Below, piece after piece: positions 12,907-16,024 of a DNA stretch of 16,024 nucleotides; position 1 is the stretch's first letter; the number at the start of each line of letters is the position of its first letter. Location of the stretch: NCBI GenBank assembly GCA_017396055.1, contig JAFQND010000235.1, positions 1-16,024 on the forward strand, read 5' to 3'. The notes below the pieces were generated by a model. That model saw only the letters and a program-made list of their open reading frames with translations. It made no database searches and was not told the DNA's origin. The position numbers were made by a program, and so were the translations under genes. Source of the DNA: Oscillospiraceae bacterium. GTDB lineage: Bacteria > Bacillota > Clostridia > Oscillospirales > Ruminococcaceae.

Positions 12907-14733
12907 TTACTTGGAAAGTACGCCCATCATCGATTCTTCTTCGAACTGACGGCTGTAAAGTGTGTGGTAGTAACCGCCCTTGCGGAGCAGCTCTTCGTGT
13001 TTGCCCTGTTCGACGATCTTGCCGTCCCGGACTACCAGGATCAGGTCAGCCTGACGGATGGTAGAGAGACGATGTGCGATCAGGAAGGAAGTGCGGTCCT
13101 TGAGCAGATACTCGATAGCGTTCTGGATCAGCTGCTCGGTCTGGGTGTCGATGGAAGAGGTGGCCTCGTCCAGTACGAAGATCCGGGGATCTGCCAGCAC
13201 TGCTCTCGCAAAGGAGATCAGCTGCTTCTCGCCGGTAGAGAGGCGGTCGCCGCCCTCACCGACATCGCTTTCCCAGCCGTTTTCCAGCTTTTCGACCACG
13301 GTATCGGCAGATACTGCGCGGGCAGCTGCCTTGACTTCCTCATCAGTGGCGTCCAGCCGTCCGTAACGGATATTCTCCATGACCGTACCGGAGAAGAGAT
13401 GGGGGCTCTGAAGCACATAGCCGATATTGCTGTGCAGCCAGAGCTGGCTGCGCTCACGATAGTCTTTGCCGTCGATCAGGATCCGGCCGGCAGTGGGTTC
13501 AAAGAACCGGCAGGCCAGATTGACCAGGGTGGATTTGCCCGCACCGGTCTCACCGACGATGGCGACAGTGGTGCCTGCGGGTACCTTCAGGCTGAAGTGG
13601 GTCAGAACCTCTTCGTTGCCGTCGGGATACTGGAAGGAGATGTCTTCAAAGTCGATATCGCCTTTCAAAGGCTCCCAGTTTTCGGGCTTGGGATCCAGCG
13701 AGGTGCCGTATTTTTCCTCAACTTCAGGGGTATCCTGAACCAGAGGCTTTTCGTCAAGAAGGTCCATAACGCGCTCGATATTGGCCTGCAGAGAGATGAT
13801 CTCAGACAGGTTGCGGGCGATCTGCTGGATGGGTTCAAAAATACCGGTGGCATAAGAGATAAATGCGGAAAGGGTACCGACCATCAGCAGATTTTCCAGA
13901 ACCATACCGCCGCCGCGCTTGATAACGATGGCGCTGGCGATCGAGCCCATCAGCAGGACCAGCGGGATGAACATGGCGTTGAGTCTGGCTGCGCGGATGC
14001 CGCTGCGGCGCATATCCTCGGTGATCTCGTTGAATTCTCTGGCGTTCTGATCCTCGATGACAAGGGTTTTGGAAGTTTTTGCGCCGGTGATGCCTTCGTT
14101 GTAGGCACCGGTGATCATCGAGTTCTGTTTGCGGATGCGGCGGTTCCAGTGAAGGATCCGCTTCTGGAAATACATGGTCAGCAGGACGATGGCGGGCACG
14201 ATGATAATGATCATCAGAGCCAGCTTTACGTTCAGGAAGAACATCGCCACAAACACGCCGGCCACATAAGCCACCGACCAGACAAGGTCGATCAGCTGCC
14301 AGCCGACCATACCGGCGATGCGGTTAGTATCGCTCATAACACGGGAGAGGATATAGCCGACCGGAGTTACATTGTAATAGTTGAAGGAAAGGGTCTGCAG
14401 ATGGGTGAAGCAGGCGCGCTTCATATCACGGCCCAGGTTCATTTCGACCCGCATGGCACCGCGGCAGAAGGTGATGACAGCCAGAGTCTGCACACAAATG
14501 GTCACGCCGTAAACGATGGCGAACAGCCACAGGCCTTCGGTGGTTTCCTTCTCGATGAAATTATCGATGGCAGCCCGCTGGAACAGGGGCAGCGCAATGT
14601 CGATGGCGGCACAGACAAGGTTCAGTGCGACCATCATGGCAAGAGTAGGAGCAAAAGGCTTGATATAGGGCAAAAGCCGCTTCCAGGTCTTGAGCTCAAA
14701 CGGTTTTGTATATTCTTTTTCGTCTATTCTCAT
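12907..14733 (-). CDS. Heterodimeric ABC exporter subunit with intact catalytic Glu (BmrD/LmrD-like)
   Basis: This 608-residue half-transporter has an N-terminal membrane domain with about six hydrophobic segments (within residues 28-300), preceded by a roughly 25-residue cytoplasmic lead, and a C-terminal ATPase domain (about 355-600). Visible motifs are Walker A GETGAGKST (394-402), Q-loop LQSPH (441-445), signature LSTGEKQ (498-504), Walker B with catalytic Glu523 (FVLDEATSSID), and His554 (LIAHR). The signature departs from LSGGQ, as expected for the subunit that completes the degenerate site of an asymmetric exporter. It lies 27 bases after the partner gene with a GAGAGG ribosome binding site. 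Related transporters export drugs, lipids or peptides; the cargo here is unknown. An RNAP promoter for the pair must lie beyond the window. Confidence 0.93.
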   Translation of the reverse strand: MRIDEKEYTKPFELKTWKRLLPYIKPFAPTLAMMVALNLVCAAIDIALPLFQRAAIDNFIEKETTEGLWLFAIVYGVTICVQTLAVITFCRGAMRVEMNLGRDMKRACFTHLQTLSFNYYNVTPVGYILSRVMSDTNRIAGMVGWQLIDLVWSVAYVAGVFVAMFFLNVKLALMIIIIVPAIVLLTMYFQKRILHWNRRIRKQNSMITGAYNEGITGAKTSKTLVIEDQNAREFNEITEDMRRSGIRAARLNAMFIPLVLLMGSIASAIVIKRGGGMVLENLLMVGTLSAFISYATGIFEPIQQIARNLSEIISLQANIERVMDLLDEKPLVQDTPEVEEKYGTSLDPKPENWEPLKGDIDFEDISFQYPDGNEEVLTHFSLKVPAGTTVAIVGETGAGKSTLVNLACRFFEPTAGRILIDGKDYRERSQLWLHSNIGYVLQSPHLFSGTVMENIRYGRLDATDEEVKAAARAVSADTVVEKLENGWESDVGEGGDRLSTGEKQLISFARAVLADPRIFVLDEATSSIDTQTEQLIQNAIEYLLKDRTSFLIAHRLSTIRQADLILVVRDGKIVEQGKHEELLRKGGYYHTLYSRQFEEESMMGVLSK

Positions 14734-14760
14734 GGTAAGTACCTCTCACAGGAAAAATGC

Positions 14761-16024
14761 TCAGTTTAATCCTGCTTCGATCAGTTCGCGGTCTCTGCTG
14801 CTCATCTGGATATCATAGATCTGTCTGTAGATACCCTCTTTGGCGATCAGTTCGTTGTGGGTACCCATCTGGGACAGCTTGCCGTCCTCCAGTACAAGGA
14901 TCATGTCCGCCTGCATCAGGGTGGTGATGCGGTGAGAGATCAGAATGACCGTGGCATCACCCATCCGTTCGTGCAGCGCTGCGCGGATCTTGGCATCGGT
15001 CTCGGCGTCAACAGCAGAGAGAGAGTCGTCAAAGATCATGATAGGCGCATTCTGCATCAGCATACGGGCAATGGCAACACGCTGCTTCTGGCCGCCGGAC
15101 AGGGTCACGCCGCGCTCGCCGACAACAGTATCATAACCGTCGGTGAAGGTGTCGATTGCTTCATCGACACAGGCGATTCCCGCTGCGCCGCGGACATCGT
15201 CCAGGCCGACGCCGGGGTGTGCAATGGCGATATTTTCCTTGATGGTTCTGGAATAAAGGAAGGGTTCCTGCAGCACAAGGCCGATATTCTTACGCAGATG
15301 ATCCCGGCGGATCTCACGGATATCCACACCGCCGACCGTAATGCTGCCCTGACCTTCACCAAGGTCAAAGAGGCGGTCGAGCAGATGCATCATCGTGCTC
15401 TTGCCGGAGCCGGTGCTTCCCAGTACGGCAAAGGTCTTGCCGGCAGGGATCGTAAAGGAAACATGATCCAGAACGGGCTTGACGCCTTCATAGGAGAAGG
15501 TCACATCGTTAAAGCAGATATCGCCGGTCATGGCGGGAGTCTTTGCGTCTGCAGGCTCGATCTCTTCTTCGGCGTTGAGAATATAGGCGACACGGTCGAT
15601 GGATACGCCGGCCTTACTCATCTCAGAGAGGATGCGGCCCAGACCGCGGACCGGCCAGATCAGGGTGGCGTTATAAGAGACAAAGGCGAGGAATTCGCCC
15701 AGAGAAAGCTCGCCCTGTACGGCAAAGAAGGCGCCGGCCACGATGATCGTCATGACCTGCAGGCCGGTGATCAGGTCGCCCAGACACCAGTACAGGCTCA
15801 GAAGTTTGCCCAGCTCGATCCAGAGATTGGAGAAATTGATATTCTTTTTGTCAAAGCGCTCGATCTCGAAACGCTCGCGTCCGAAAGCACGGACAACGCG
15901 TACACCGCTGAGGTTTTCCTGTACGGTGGTGGTCAGCTCACCCTCTGCCTCGTCGGCAATGCGGAAACGTCCGGCGATCTTGGCATAGAAAATACCGGAG
16001 TAGCCCATGACGAGGGGAATAAAG
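14761..16024 (-). CDS. Heterodimeric ABC exporter subunit with degenerate site (BmrC/LmrC-like), 5' end outside the window
   Basis: The visible 420 or so codons cover the end of the membrane domain and the whole ATPase domain; the frame stays open through position 16024, so the start lies beyond the window. Counting from the Met at 16008, motifs are Walker A GSTGSGKST (197-205), Q-loop LQEPF (246-250), a canonical signature LSGGQKQ (303-309), Walker B MIFDDSLSAVD and the His of LISHR. The catalytic Glu is replaced by Asp (codon at 15027-15025). This is the known mark of the degenerate subunit in heterodimeric exporters such as TM287/288 and BmrCD. The intact LSGGQ here would pair with the intact Glu of the downstream subunit, giving one active and one weak ATP site. 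Confidence 0.93.
   Translation of the reverse strand, partial: FIPLVMGYSGIFYAKIAGRFRIADEAEGELTTTVQENLSGVRVVRAFGRERFEIERFDKKNINFSNLWIELGKLLSLYWCLGDLITGLQVMTIIVAGAFFAVQGELSLGEFLAFVSYNATLIWPVRGLGRILSEMSKAGVSIDRVAYILNAEEEIEPADAKTPAMTGDICFNDVTFSYEGVKPVLDHVSFTIPAGKTFAVLGSTGSGKSTMMHLLDRLFDLGEGQGSITVGGVDIREIRRDHLRKNIGLVLQEPFLYSRTIKENIAIAHPGVGLDDVRGAAGIACVDEAIDTFTDGYDTVVGERGVTLSGGQKQRVAIARMLMQNAPIMIFDDSLSAVDAETDAKIRAALHERMGDATVILISHRITTLMQADMILVLEDGKLSQMGTHNELIAKEGIYRQIYDIQMSSRDRELIEAGLN

Noticed and set aside
12820..14769. Open reading frame of 649 codons on the plus strand
   Set aside because: It is antisense to the ABC exporter subunit, which has all expected motifs; it also runs through the terminator hairpin.
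1..16024. CRISPR array or insertion sequence
   Set aside because: No regularly spaced repeat-spacer pattern, transposase or terminal inverted repeats were seen on either strand.

Overview
The window looks like a chromosomal segment of a moderately GC-rich Firmicute of the class Clostridia, probably an Oscillospiraceae/Ruminococcaceae-type gut anaerobe. The hints are Gram-positive style lipoproteins, strong AGGAGG/GAAAGGA ribosome binding sites, sigma-A style promoters, a DUF3783 protein, and a heterodimeric BmrC/BmrD-like ABC exporter. The genus cannot be fixed from the sequence alone.

Layout. Positions 1-735 are AT-rich and unlike the rest: a lipoprotein with a duplicated C-terminal domain ends at a strong terminator. 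Next is a short gene-poor stretch. From 5168 down to 942 runs a five-gene minus-strand operon: alpha/beta hydrolase, a MurF-type ligase with a membrane N-terminus, a D-Ala-D-Ala ligase, a small unknown protein and a DUF3783 protein. Upstream lie a tRNA-Lys(UUU) with its own promoter and terminator (5405-5255) and an unknown lipoprotein (5996-5424).

The centre (6963-12845) is the most distinctive part. A divergent AraC-family regulator faces a six-gene plus-strand cluster. This holds two closely related TIM-barrel sugar isomerase/epimerase-like proteins (A1, A2), one Gfo/Idh/MocA oxidoreductase, and three more related TIM-barrel proteins of a second subfamily (B1, B2, B3). The two transcription units share a perfectly palindromic -10 region, and phased GCAAT repeats sit just upstream of the cluster promoter. 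The cluster has no transporter, kinase or glycosidase. It is best read as a specialised carbohydrate, polyol or keto-glycoside conversion module expanded by tandem duplication; its substrate is unknown.

From 12907 to the right edge, on the minus strand, are the two subunits of a heterodimeric ABC exporter, the upstream one cut by the window end. One nucleotide-binding site is degenerate. A bidirectional terminator separates it from the cluster.
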